Assembly: GCA_963732005.1 (NCBI GenBank)
Contig: CAVSXT010000003.1
Span: 1,612,001-1,676,000 of the forward strand
Reading direction: 5' to 3'
DNA: 64,000 nucleotides
From: JASLEW01 sp963732005
Lineage (GTDB): Bacteria; Acidobacteriota; Thermoanaerobaculia; Multivoradales; UBA5704
Positions 36,011 through 49,289 of this stretch are shown piece after piece. Numbering within the stretch: the stretch's first letter is position 1; each line of letters begins with the position of its first letter. The notes beneath the pieces are model-generated. The model was not told the DNA's origin. It ran no database searches and saw nothing but the letters and a program-made list of their open reading frames with translations. The position numbers and the translations under genes are program-made.

Positions 36011-37102
36011 ATGACCCGCAGAGTACTGGCCACCGCGCTGCTCAGCCTGCTCACCGCCTCGACCCTCTTCGCCGATGTCTCGATCCTCGAGCGCAAGGTC
36101 GGGCATCGCAAGGTCAACAAGCCCGGCGGCGCCACCGGGAGCCAGGGCTTGATCGACGCCCAGGGCCTCAAATACTTCATCAATACCAACATCACGTTCA
36201 GCACCACCAGCTCGGCGTCGGGAGCGATGTCGGAAGCGAGTTTCACCCACGCGGTGCACGCGACGACCCTGAACGGCGGCACCACGTCGTCGACGCTCAA
36301 CGACGCCTTCGATGGCTACCAGTCCATCTGCCTGAGCCTGAACAACACCGTTGCCCAGTGCGAGACCGGCAATGCGAACTTCGTCATCTACAACAAGAAT
36401 GGCCCCCCAACGACCGAGTGCCTCGGTTCGGTCTCGGGGGTCAACCGGCAGGTGGTCTTTCCGGTGCAGACCTCCGGCAACGTCCAGATGTTCCGCAAGG
36501 TCTTCGTGCCCGACAACGATCAGTTCGGGCGCTGGCTGAACTACTTCACCAACACCGGCGCTACGCCGCAGACCGTGACCATGGTGACGGCGAACAACCT
36601 GGGCTCGGACAGCCTCACCACGATCGTCGACACCTCGAGCGGCACGCCGACGATCTCCCCGACCGACACCTGGATCACCAGCTTCCAGAATTACAGCGGC
36701 ACGACGAGCAGCGACGTGCGGCTCGGCCACGTGCTGCAGGGCAATGCACCGGTGTCGACGCCGGTGTCCGGGATCTTCTTCGTCAATGGCAACGACAACC
36801 CCTTCTGGGGCTACACCTTCACGCTGAACCCGGGCGAGACCAAGATCATCATGAACTTCGTCACCGGCCAGCCGTCCAATGCCGCCTCCGCGGCGAAGGC
36901 GGCACAGCTGGTTTCCCTGCCGGCCAACGCGCTGCAGTGCATGACCTTGGCGGAACAGCAGGAGGTCGTCAACTTCGCCGCCGCCCCGTTCGTCGCCACG
37001 GTTCCCACCCTGTCGGCCGCCGGCCTGGTCGGGCTCGGCGTGCTGCTGGGCGTCGTCGCCCTCTTCCTGCTGCGGCGCCGGGCCGCCGCGTTGCCCGGGT
37101 AA
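36011..37102 (+). CDS. Surface protein with PTL-type CTERM sorting tail, copy 2
   Basis: A 363-residue tandem paralogue of the previous gene. The signal peptide and first 110 mature residues are nearly identical; most changes fall in the region around residues 225-260 (TSSGTPTISPTDTWITSFQNY), which may be an exposed loop. The C-terminal tail is VPTLSAAGLVGLG, a hydrophobic helix and RRR. Gene and leader were duplicated as a unit. The conserved core with diverged loops suggests selection on surface-exposed parts, but this rests on two copies only. Confidence 0.8.
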   Translation: MTRRVLATALLSLLTASTLFADVSILERKVGHRKVNKPGGATGSQGLIDAQGLKYFINTNITFSTTSSASGAMSEASFTHAVHATTLNGGTTSSTLNDAFDGYQSICLSLNNTVAQCETGNANFVIYNKNGPPTTECLGSVSGVNRQVVFPVQTSGNVQMFRKVFVPDNDQFGRWLNYFTNTGATPQTVTMVTANNLGSDSLTTIVDTSSGTPTISPTDTWITSFQNYSGTTSSDVRLGHVLQGNAPVSTPVSGIFFVNGNDNPFWGYTFTLNPGETKIIMNFVTGQPSNAASAAKAAQLVSLPANALQCMTLAEQQEVVNFAAAPFVATVPTLSAAGLVGLGVLLGVVALFLLRRRAAALPG

Positions 37103-37147
37103 CGGACCGGGCAACCGAAGCGAACCGGCATAAGGTGTTGGTGGGGC

Positions 37148-37199
37148 GGCGCCGTCAGCGGTTTTTCGCGGGCGCCGTCAGCGGTTTTTCGCGGGCGCC
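37148..37199. repeat. 23-bp tandem repeat
   Basis: Two full copies of a 23-base unit begin at GGCGCC positions 37148 and 37171. A third, partial and diverged copy starts at 37194 and runs into the stop codon of the minus-strand gene. Each unit contains GGTTTTT, and it lies between convergent genes, so it may act as a terminator. Confidence 0.6.
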
Positions 37200-37200
37200 G

Positions 37201-37776
37201 TCACCGGCTTTCGGCGGCGCCGTCCACCCACATGCGAACCGTCTCGTGGTCGCCGTTGACGGTCACCAGCTCGCCCTCGCCGGTCCTGGCCAGCGCGCCG
37301 ATGGCGGCCGCCAGGTCGAAGCGGTCGCCGCCGCCCTGCAGCAGGGCGTCCACCACCGCCACCGGGATGCGCACCTCGACGCGCTCGCTGGCGTGGCGGC
37401 CATCACCAATAGCAGTGCGGTGGTCGGCCGCATCGATCAGCAGGTAGCCGCTGCGGCGCGCCACCCGCACCTTGCCGTTCGGCCCGTCGACGGTCACGAA
37501 GGTGGCGTCGGGCTGGCGCTGCACCTCCCGCCAGATGCGTCGCAGGTCCTGGACCGAGAGGTCGTGGTCGTTCACGCGCAGGCCCTCGGCGGTGCGCGCC
37601 TCCTCGGGGATCAGCGGCGTCGCCGCCTCGACCACCGACAGCGGCAGGGTGATGTTCACCCGGCTGCCTTCGTTGGCGTCGTGCACCTTGATATGCAGCC
37701 AGAGATCGGTCTTCGCTTCCGCGGCCGCCGCACCGAGCAACAGGAGGGCCACGCCCATCACGCCGTTCCAAGCCAT
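37201..37776 (-). CDS. Small secreted protein of unknown function
   Basis: A 191-residue exported protein (signal GVMGVALLLLGAAAAEA). The mature part starts TDLWLHIKVHDANEGSRVNITLPLSVVEA, then repeats a similar pattern later (RVEVRIPVAVVDALL), suggesting two related modules of about 80 residues. Proteins of this type appear near negative regulators of sigma factors in some acidobacteria, but I cannot assign it. AAGGAG lies 6 nt before ATG 37776, which excludes ATG 37782, directly abutting that site. It is divergent from the glgE operon. Confidence 0.65.
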   Translation of the reverse strand: MAWNGVMGVALLLLGAAAAEAKTDLWLHIKVHDANEGSRVNITLPLSVVEAATPLIPEEARTAEGLRVNDHDLSVQDLRRIWREVQRQPDATFVTVDGPNGKVRVARRSGYLLIDAADHRTAIGDGRHASERVEVRIPVAVVDALLQGGGDRFDLAAAIGALARTGEGELVTVNGDHETVRMWVDGAAESR

Positions 37777-37960
37777 CGTCATCTCCTTGGCGCCTAGGTC
37801 TCGGCGCCCCTGGTCACCTAACGCCGATTGGCGGAAATAGGTTTCAGCGCCGATGGGTCGGGCCCTCGGGCCGGGCCGACCCGCCGCATTGCCCGCGGAG
37901 GCGGGTGGTAGCATGTGCCCGCCGGGGGGATGGGACCCCGGCAGGGAGAGCTTCGAGGGG

Positions 37961-39972
37961 ATGATCGACGCGGCGGGCAGGCGGCGGGTGGTGATCGACC
38001 GGGTGCGCCCGGAGATCGACGGCGGGAGGTTCGCCATCAAGCGCACGGTGGGCGAGGTGGTGACGGTGGACGCCGACGTGTTCACCGACGGCCACGACGC
38101 CCTGGGCTGCCTGCTGTTGCACCGCGACGAGCGCGCCGTTGCCTGGACCGAGACCGCCATGGAGGCACTGGGCAACGACCGCTACCGGGCGAGCTTCACC
38201 GCCACCGCCGCCGGACGCTGGCGCTACACCGTCACCGCCTGGGTGGACCGTTTCAAGACCTGGCGCCGCGACCTGCGCAAGCGCCTCGATGCCGGCCAGG
38301 ACGTCGCCCTGGACCTGCTCGCCGGGGCGGCGCTGATCCACCAGGCGGCGGAGCGGGCGCGGGCCGCCGGCCGCCGCTCCGACGCCCGGGTGCTGGCCGG
38401 CCTGGGGCGCGGGCTCGAGCAGGGGCGCGATCCCCGGGAGAAGACCGCCCGCCTGGCGCTGGCGCTCGACGACGAGCTGGCGCAGCTCATGGACCGCCAC
38501 ACCGACCGCGCCCAAGCCGCCACCCACCGCGAGCTGGCGGTGGTGGTGGACCGCGTTCGCGCCCGCTTCTCGAGCTGGTACGAGATGTTCCCGCGCTCCT
38601 GCTCGCCGGTGCCCGGCCGTCACGGCACCTTCCGCGACCTGGCCGCGCGCCTGCCCGACGTGGCCGCGATGGGCTTCGACGTCCTCTACCTGCCGCCCAT
38701 CCATCCGATCGGCGTCACCCACCGCAAGGGCAAGAACAACGCCGCCACGGCCGCCCCGGACGACGTCGGCAGCCCGTGGGCGATCGGCGGCGCGGCGGGC
38801 GGGCACAAGGCGATCCTGCCCGAGCTGGGCACGGCGGCGGACTTCCGCCGGCTGATCGCCAAGGCGCGCGACCACGGCCTCGAGCTCGCCATGGACATCG
38901 CCTTCCAGTGCTCGCCCGATCACCCGTACGTGCGCGAGCACCCGGAGTGGTTCCAGAAGCGCCCCGACGGCACCATCCAGTATGCCGAGAACCCGCCCAA
39001 GAAGTACGAGGACATCTATCCCTTCGATTTCGAGTGCGAGGCCTGGCGCGAGCTGTGGCTCGAGCTCAAGAGCGTCTTCGATCACTGGCTGGAGCGAAGG
39101 CGTCCGCATCTTCCGCGTCGACAACCCGCACACCAAGCCGTTCGCCTTCTGGGAGTGGCTGATCGCCGAGATCAAGCGCGACCATCCCGACGTCATCTTC
39201 CTGGCCGAGGCGTTCACCCGCCCGAAGCTGATGTACCGGCTGGCCAAGCTCGGCTTCACCCAGTCCTACAACTATTTCCCCTGGCGCACCAACGGCTGGG
39301 AGCTGACCGAGTACTTCACCGAGCTGACCCGCACCGAGGTCGCCGAGTACTTCCGGCCCAACCTGTGGCCGAACACGCCGGACATCCTCACCGAGCACCT
39401 GCAGTTCGGCGGCCGCGCGGCGTTCCAGCAGCGCTTCATCCTGGCGGCGACGCTCGGGCGCGAGCTACGGCATCTACGGGCCGCCGTTCGAGCTGCTCGA
39501 GAACCGGCCGCGCGAGCGCGGCAGCGAGGAGTACCTCGATTCGGAGAAATACCAGCTGCGCCACTGGGACCTCGGCGCCGCGCACAGCCTGCGCGACCTG
39601 ATCACCCTGGTCAACCGCCTGCGCCGCGAGAACCCGGCGCTGCAGAGCTCCGCCGGCCTGCGCTTCCACCCGACCGACAACCAGCAGCTGCTGTGCTACA
39701 GCAAGTCGGCGGCGGCGGCCGACAACACCATCGTCGCCGTCGTCAACCTCGATCCGCACCACCCGCAGTCGGGGTGGCTGGAGCTGGACCTCGAGGCGCT
39801 CGGCCTCGCCGGCGGGCGGCCGTTCCAGGCGCACGACCTGCTGACCGGCGCGCGCTACCTGTGGAGCGGCGCGCGCAACTACGTGCAGCTCGATCCGCAG
39901 CTGGCGCCGGCGCACCTCTTCCGCGTCCGGCGCCGGGTGCGCTCGGAACAGGATTTCGATTACTTCCAGTAG
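37961..39972 (+). CDS. glgE: Alpha-1,4-glucan:maltose-1-phosphate maltosyltransferase, two +1 frameshifts
   Basis: GlgE extends alpha-glucan chains with maltose from maltose-1-phosphate. The 669-residue reconstructed protein has the N-terminal beta domain (RVVIDRVRPEIDGGRFAIKR), the GH13_3 core (YEMFPRSCSP, FDVLYLPPIHPIGVTHRKGKNN) and the nucleophile/acid regions EGVRIFRVDNPHTKPF and FLAEAFTRPKLMY. Two single-base insertions interrupt it: C at 39095 (between GAG and GAA, inside the catalytic EGVRIFRVD motif) and C at 39459 (between GGG and GCG). It heads the block glgE, treS-mak, malQ, glgB. ATG 37961 lies behind GGGAGAG. Confidence 0.9.
39095..39459 (+). other. Two +1 frameshift sites inside glgE
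   Basis: Frame ...CTG GAG | C 39095 | GAA GGC GTC CGC; then ...CTC GGG | C 39459 | GCG AGC TAC GGC. Both rejoin the strongly conserved GlgE sequence with no residue lost or gained, and the final frame ends at TAG 39972. Confidence 0.8.
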
Positions 39973-40001
39973 GGCTCGACTCCCGCGGCGCGAGAAACCC
40001 G

Positions 40002-43508
<3,507 letters not shown>

Positions 43509-43512
<4 letters not shown>

Positions 43513-45668
43513 GCGAGGACCGGCGGGAGCCGCAGGGCGGGCGCGAGCGCGAGCAGCACGACCTGCGGGAGCTGGCCGCTCTCTACGGCGTGGAGCCCGG
43601 CTACCACGACATCTACGGCCGTTACGTCGAGGCCTCTGCCGAGTCGCTGCTGGCGGCGGCCTCGGCGCTCGCCGGACCCTTCGAGGGCATGGACGACGTC
43701 GCCGAAGCGCTTGCGTCCCGCCGCGCCGAGCTGGCGGCGCGGTTGATCGAGCCGGTGCTGGTGGCCTGGGACGGTCATCTCGGCGAGATCGAGCTGCGCC
43801 TGGCGGGCGCTGCCGGCGGCGGTGGCGGCGGCGCGGTCGCCTGCCATCTGGACCTCGAGAGCGGCGAGCGGCGGGCCTGGACCTGGGATCTCGAGCGCCT
43901 GCCGGCGACCGCGCCGGAGCGGCGGCGGCTGGCGCTGCCCGAGGCGCTGCCCCCCGGCTATCACCGCCTCGAGGTCAAGCTCGGCGGGCGCTCGGCGCGG
44001 GCGCTGGTGATCGCGGCGCCGGTGCGCGCCTTCGCCGGCGACGGCGGGCCGCTGTGGGGGGTCTTCCTGCCGCTCTACGCGCTGCGCGGCGAGCGCTCGT
44101 GGGGGGCGGGCGACCTCACCGATCTCGCGGCGCTGGCGGCCTGGACGGCTCGCTTGGGGGGCGGCGTGGCGGCGACCCTGCCGCTGCTCGCCACCTTCCT
44201 GGACATGCCGTGCGACCCGAGCCCCTATGCGCCGGTGTCGCGGCGGTTCTGGAACGAGCTCTACCTCGATCCGCAGCAGCTGCCGGAAGCGAACCTCTGC
44301 CCGGCGGCGCGGCGGCTGCTCGAATCGAGCGAGTTGCAGGCCGAGATGCGGGCGCTGGCCGCGCTGCCGCTGGTCGACTACCCGCGCCTCGCCATGCTCA
44401 AGCGCCGGGTGCTCGACGAGATGGTGGCGTGGTCGTTCACCAACCCGGGGCCGCGCCACCACGATCTCGAGCGCTTCGTCGCCGCCCGTCCCGAGCTGGC
44501 CGACTACGCGGCGTTCCGCGCCGTCGGCGACCGCCGCGGCGAGAGCTGGCAGGCCTGGCCGGAGCGGCTGCGCGAGGGCAGCCTGGCGCCGGCGGATTAC
44601 GACCTGGAGGACTACCGCTATCACCTGTGGGTGCAGTGGGCGATGGAGCAGCAGATGGAGCAGGTCTCGCGCCAGGCGCGCGGCGGCGGCCCCGAGGGCG
44701 GCGGGCACGCCGCGCCGCGCGGTCTCTACCTGGACATGCCGCTGGGCGTGCACGGCAGCGCCTACGACGTCTGGCGCGAGCGCGATCTCTTCGCCGACGG
44801 CGCCACGGCCGGCGCGCCGCCGGACAGTCTGTTCACCAGGGGACAGGACTGGGGCTTCCCGCCGCTGCGGCCGGAGCGCCAGCGCGAGCGCGGCTACGAT
44901 TACCTGATCGCGTCGCTGCGCCACCACCTCCGCCATGCCGGCGTGCTGCGGCTGGACCACGTGATGCAGCTGCACCGGCTGTTCTGGGTGCCGCGGGGCC
45001 TCGGGCCGGCGGGCGGCATCTACGTGCGCTACCCGCACGAGGAGCTGTATGCCGTGCTGGCGCTCGAATCGCACCGCCACCAGGCGATGATCGTCGGCGA
45101 GAACCTGGGCACCGTGCCGCCGGAGGTGAACGCGGCGATGGCGCGCCACGGTGTGCTCGGCATGTACGTCATGCAGTACGAGCTGTCGCCGGGCGGCGGC
45201 CTGCAGCACGAGCCGGCGCCGGCGTCGGTGGCCTGCCTCAACACCCACGACATGCCGACCTTTCGCGGCTTCTGGGAAGGGCGCGACGTCGACGAGCTGC
45301 AGGCGCTCGGCCTGCTCGACGAACGCGAGGCGCGCGAGGAGCGCGAGCGCCGCGAGGCGCAGCGCCGCCAGCTGGCGGCGGCGGCGGCGCGCCAGGGCGG
45401 CGCCGCGGCGGGGAACGGCGATCTCTACCCGCGGGTGCTGCACGGCTGCCTCGACCACCTGGCGGCCGGTCCGGCACGGATGGTGCTGGTGAACCTGGAG
45501 GATCTCTGGCAGGAGACCGAGCCGCAGAACGTGCCCGGCACCACCAGCCAGCGCCCGAACTGGCGGCGCAAGGCGCGGCTCACCTGCGCCGAGATGACCA
45601 GCCGCCCCGAGGTGGTGGAGACGCTGGCGCGGCTCGACCGGCTGCGGCGCGGCGTCCCGAGCACCTGA
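43509..45668 (+). CDS. malQ: 4-alpha-glucanotransferase (amylomaltase)
   Basis: A 719-residue GH77 enzyme that transfers alpha-1,4-glucan segments between chains, recycling short maltodextrins. The catalytic set is complete: LRLDHVMQLHRLFW (nucleophile Asp), IVGENLGTVPPEV (acid/base Glu) and LNTHDMPTFRGFW (stabilising Asp). An N-terminal domain of about 150 residues precedes SWGAGDLTDLAALAAW, as in the longer MalQ class. ATG 43509 overlaps the maltokinase stop. In contrast to its neighbours on both sides, it has no frameshift over 2.2 kb. Confidence 0.93.
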
Positions 45669-45678
45669 AGGAGGAAGC

Positions 45679-47630
45679 GTGAGCGATCGCGAGCCGGCAC
45701 CGCCGGCGGACCCGGCAGGGATCAGCGCCGACGACCTCTACCTGTTCAACGAGGGCACGCAGCTGCGGCTGTACGAGCAGCTCGGCGCCCATCCGGTGCC
45801 GGCCGGGGAGGATCGCGCCGCCGGCACCCGCTTCGCCGTCTGGGCGCCGAACGCCCGCTCCGTGGCGGTGATCGGCGACTGGAACGGCTGGGACCGCGGC
45901 GCCCACCCGCTGGCGGCGCGCGGCGCCTCGGGGATCTGGGAGGGCTTCGTGCCGGGCGTCGGCCCGGGTGCCCACTACAAGTACCACCTCGCCTCGCGCT
46001 ACCGCGGCTATCGCGTCGACAAGGCCGATCCGCTGCGCCTTCCATGCCGAGACGCCGCCGCGCCAGGCTTCGATCGTCTGGGACCTCGACTACGCCTGGG
46101 GCGACGCGGCGTGGATGGCGGCGCGCGGCGCCCGCCAGACGCTCGGCGCGCCGATGTCGATCTACGAGGTGCACCTGGGATCCTGGCGGCGGGTGCCGGA
46201 GGAGGGCAACCGGTCGCTGAGCTACCGCGAGGCCGCGCCCAGGCTCGCCGACCACGTCGCCCGGCTGGGCTTCACCCACGTCGAGCTGATGCCGGTGATG
46301 GAGCATCCGTTCTACGGCTCGTGGGGCTATCAGGTCACCGGCTACTTCGCGCCCACCAGCCGCTACGGCACGCCGCAGGACCTGATGTACCTGATCGATC
46401 ACCTGCACCAGCGCGGCATCGGGGTGATCCTCGACTGGGTGCCGTCGCATTTCCCGAACGACGAGCACGGCCTGGCGTTCTTCGACGGCACGCACCTCTA
46501 CGAGCACGCCGATCCCGCGCAAGGGCTTCCAGCCGGACTGGGGGAGCCTGATCTTCAACTACGGGCGCAGCGAGGTGCGCAGCTTCCTGCTCAGCAGCGC
46601 GCGCTTCTGGCTCGACCGCTATCACGCCGACGGCCTGCGGCGTCGACGCCGTGGCGTCGATGCTCTACCTCGACTACTCGCGCCAGGCCGGGCGAGTGGC
46701 TGCCCAACGTCCACGGCGGCCGCGAGAACCTCGAGGCGATCGAGTTCCTGCGCCAGCTCAACGCCGCGGTGTACCGCGACTTTCCGGACATGCAGACGAT
46801 CGCCGAGGAATCGACCGCCTGGCCGATGGTGTCGCGCCCGACTCTACCTGGGCGGGCTGGGCTTCGGTTTGAAGTGGGACATGGGCTGGATGCACGACAC
46901 GCTGCGAGTACCTCGCCCAGGACCCGGTCTACCGCCAGCTTCCACCAGAACCAGCTGACCTTTCGCGGCATCTACGCCTGGACCGAGAACTTCGTGCTGC
47001 CGCTGTCGCACGACGAGGTGGTCTACGGCAAGCGGTCGCTGCTCGGCAAGATGCCGGGCGACCGCTGGCAGCAGCTTCGCCAACCTGCGGCTGCTGTATC
47101 GCCTGGATGTTCGCGCAGCCGGGCAAGAAGCTGCTGTTCATGGGCGGCGAGCTGGCCCAGGAACGGGAGTGGAACCACGAGGCCAGCCTCGACTGGCACC
47201 TGCTCGAGCGACCCCGATCACGCGGCGATCGGCCGCTGGCTCGAGGACCTCAACCGCCTCTACCGGGAGCGAGCCGGCGATGCATCAGCTGGACTGCGCC
47301 GCCGGCGGCTTCGCCTGGATCGACGGCAGCGACGCCGAGCACAGCGTGCTGGCTTTCGTGCGCCAGGGCGAGGCGGGGACGGCGCCGGTGGTGGCGGTGT
47401 TCAACTTCACGCCGGTGCCCCGCACCAACTATCGCATCGGCGTGCCGGGCGGCGGCTACTGGCGGGAGGCGCTCAACAGCGACGCCCGTCACTACGGCGG
47501 CAGCGGCATGGGCAACATGGGCGGCGTCGAGGCCTCGCCGCTGCCGCTGCACGGCCGCAGCCACTCGCTGGCGCTGACCCTGCCGCCGCTGGCGGCGCTG
47601 TTCCTCGAGAGCGGCGAGAGCGGCAGCTGA
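45679..47630 (+). CDS. glgB: 1,4-alpha-glucan branching enzyme with eleven +1 frameshifts
   Basis: GlgB introduces alpha-1,6 branches into glycogen. The reconstructed protein has 646 residues, lacking the first (N1) domain of E. coli GlgB. It reads through CBM48 (TRFAVWAPNARSVAVIGDWNGWDRGAHPL-type start), LGSWRR, GWGYQ-type region, nucleophile DGLRVDAVASML, acid/base IAEESTAWP and LPLSHDEVVYGK, and ends PLPLHGRSHSLALTLPPLAALFL. Eleven single C or G insertions between 46036 and 47273 must be skipped, cycling the frame 1-2-0. The total shift is exactly consistent with the terminal stop. GTG 45679 follows AAGGAGG. Without shifting, translation would stop at 46551. Either the assembly is faulty here or the gene needs repeated +1 decoding; it does not look like a decaying pseudogene. 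Confidence 0.88.
46036..47273 (+). other. Cluster of eleven +1 frameshift sites in glgB
   Basis: Skipped bases with flanking codons: 46036 CTG-C-GCC; 46517 CCC-G-CGC; 46641 CGG-C-GTC; 46687 CAG-G-CCG; 46844 ACT-C-TAC; 46905 CTG-C-GAG; 46939 CAG-C-TTC; 47075 CAG-C-TTC; 47100 TAT-C-GCC; 47212 CGA-C-CCC; 47273 CGA-G-CCG. Spacing ranges from 25 to 481 bases. All are +1, none lies in a homopolymer of more than four, and each rejoins highly conserved GlgB residues. Placement can vary by one or two bases because of codon degeneracy. Confidence 0.8.
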
Positions 47631-47654
47631 CGGCGCCGGAGCACGAGCGGAGCC

Positions 47655-49289
47655 ATGGTTTCCGTCTACACAGGCATGGATGCCGACTTTCGGGCGGCGC
47701 TGCACGCCGTGGTGGCGGCCGTGCCGGTGGACAAGCTGCGCTTCCTGACCGCGGAGCGCCGCCGCGCCTACGCGGGGATCCTGTGGACGCTGCTGGGCCA
47801 CCGGCGCTCGCACGAGATCGAGATCTACTACGACGACCTGATGATCGAGGCCGTCGGGCTGGTGCCCGAGGTCGAGCCCGGCCCCTACACGCCGGATGCC
47901 TTTCGCGCCGACGTCAAGCAGCTCGAAGAGTGGGGCAACCTGGCGCCGCGGCGCCTCGAGCCGCGGCGGATCGAAACGCTGGCCGATCGCGGGCTGCAGA
48001 AGTTCCTCTGCCGGATCGACGACGAGACGGTGGCGGTCCTCGAGTTCCTGGAGGCGCGCTCGCGGGCCGCGCCGGCAGCCCTCGCGGACCGCGGCCGCCA
48101 CCTGCTGCGCGACGCCGAGGAGCGCCTCGCCGAGGCGCTGCGCCTGGCCCGCAAGCTCGGCCGCGCGGGCGCCGCAGGGCGGCGCGCGGCCGCGGCCGCG
48201 GACCAGGGCGGGAACCTCGCCGGCGAGACCGCGACGGCGCTCGCGGGTCAGGGCGCCGTGAGCGACGACCTCCTCCGGCTCTCCTACCTCGGCGTCGAGG
48301 TGGACCGCAAGGTGGACGACGCGGCGCGCGAGCTGGCCGCCTTCGACGCCGCGCTGGTCGGCTTCGCGGTGAGCCCGTTCCAGCTCGCCGCGCTGGCCGA
48401 GGTGGTGGACCGGCTGGAGCGCTACGTCGAGGAGTACATGGCGGAAGCGGCGCGGCGCGCCCGCGCCCTGCACCGCACCGCGCGGCTCCTGCTGGCTCCC
48501 CGCCTGGCCGCGGCGCTGGCGCGGTCGCGCGCCGAGGTCGAGCGGCGCCGGCGCGAGGACCCGCTGCTCGGCGGCGCGCCGGGACCGCTGCGCGAGCTGC
48601 GTCAGGTGCTTGGCGACCTGGTGCCCTTCTTCGCCCAGGCGGGCCGCTTCGAGAAGCTGCTCGATCGCGTCCATGCCTCGGCGCGCAACGTCGTGCGCCG
48701 GGTCCACCGGCACGTCGAGAACGTGCGCGTCCGCAACATCCGCATCGAGACGCTGCGCGACCGCTCGCGGGAGATGGCACGCCTGGGCGACGCCGACCTG
48801 GCGGCGGCCAACGCCTGGATCAACGGTCTCTTCGCCTCGGCGCAGGTGGTCAGCGATGCCCGCACCGGGACGCCGATGGAGCAGGCGGCGCCACCGCGGC
48901 CGGCCCGCCGCTACGAGTCGCGCCGCGCCGCCCACAGCGGCGAGCCGCTGACCGCCAAGCATGGCAGCCCCGGCCAGTCGCGCGCGCTCGAGCGCCTGCG
49001 GCTGCTGCAGCTCGACCGGCTGGTGGAGGAGAGGATCCTCCGCGGCGCCGCGCGAGCGCCGCTGGCCGGCGCGGCGCTCGAACGGGCCGCCGACTTCCGC
49101 GCGCTGCTCGAGGCCGTCAAGGCCCACGACCTGCGAGCGGGCCGCTCCCGCCGGTGGCTGGCCTATCGCCTCCAGCGGCCGGCCGCCGGCGCCGCCGCGG
49201 CGCGCGCCCGCTTCGCAGGTGCCGACGGCTGCCTCGATGCCCCGGATCTGATCTTCCTGCGCGCCGGCGCCGGGGAGCGCGATGGCTGA
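47655..49289 (+). CDS. jetA: Wadjet kleisin-like subunit JetA
   Basis: The MukF-like kleisin of a Wadjet (JetABCD) plasmid-restriction system; it bridges the SMC heads. The protein has 544 residues. The N-terminal winged-helix part reads DKLRFLTAERRRAYAGILWTLL and YYDDLMIEAVGLVPE, followed by helical stretches rich in Arg and Ala and the region RETLRDRSREMARLGDADLAAANAWINGLFAS-type, typical for JetA. The assignment rests mainly on gene order and partner genes; sequence alone is weak. It begins 24 bases after glgB, so it may be transcribed with the glycogen genes, and it overlaps jetB by 8 bases. Confidence 0.75.
   Translation: MVSVYTGMDADFRAALHAVVAAVPVDKLRFLTAERRRAYAGILWTLLGHRRSHEIEIYYDDLMIEAVGLVPEVEPGPYTPDAFRADVKQLEEWGNLAPRRLEPRRIETLADRGLQKFLCRIDDETVAVLEFLEARSRAAPAALADRGRHLLRDAEERLAEALRLARKLGRAGAAGRRAAAAADQGGNLAGETATALAGQGAVSDDLLRLSYLGVEVDRKVDDAARELAAFDAALVGFAVSPFQLAALAEVVDRLERYVEEYMAEAARRARALHRTARLLLAPRLAAALARSRAEVERRRREDPLLGGAPGPLRELRQVLGDLVPFFAQAGRFEKLLDRVHASARNVVRRVHRHVENVRVRNIRIETLRDRSREMARLGDADLAAANAWINGLFASAQVVSDARTGTPMEQAAPPRPARRYESRRAAHSGEPLTAKHGSPGQSRALERLRLLQLDRLVEERILRGAARAPLAGAALERAADFRALLEAVKAHDLRAGRSRRWLAYRLQRPAAGAAAARARFAGADGCLDAPDLIFLRAGAGERDG

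Noticed and set aside
36358..37797. Plus-strand open frame over the minus-strand secreted gene
   Set aside because: Shadow of the CTERM gene and of the minus-strand gene; no start signal or similarity.
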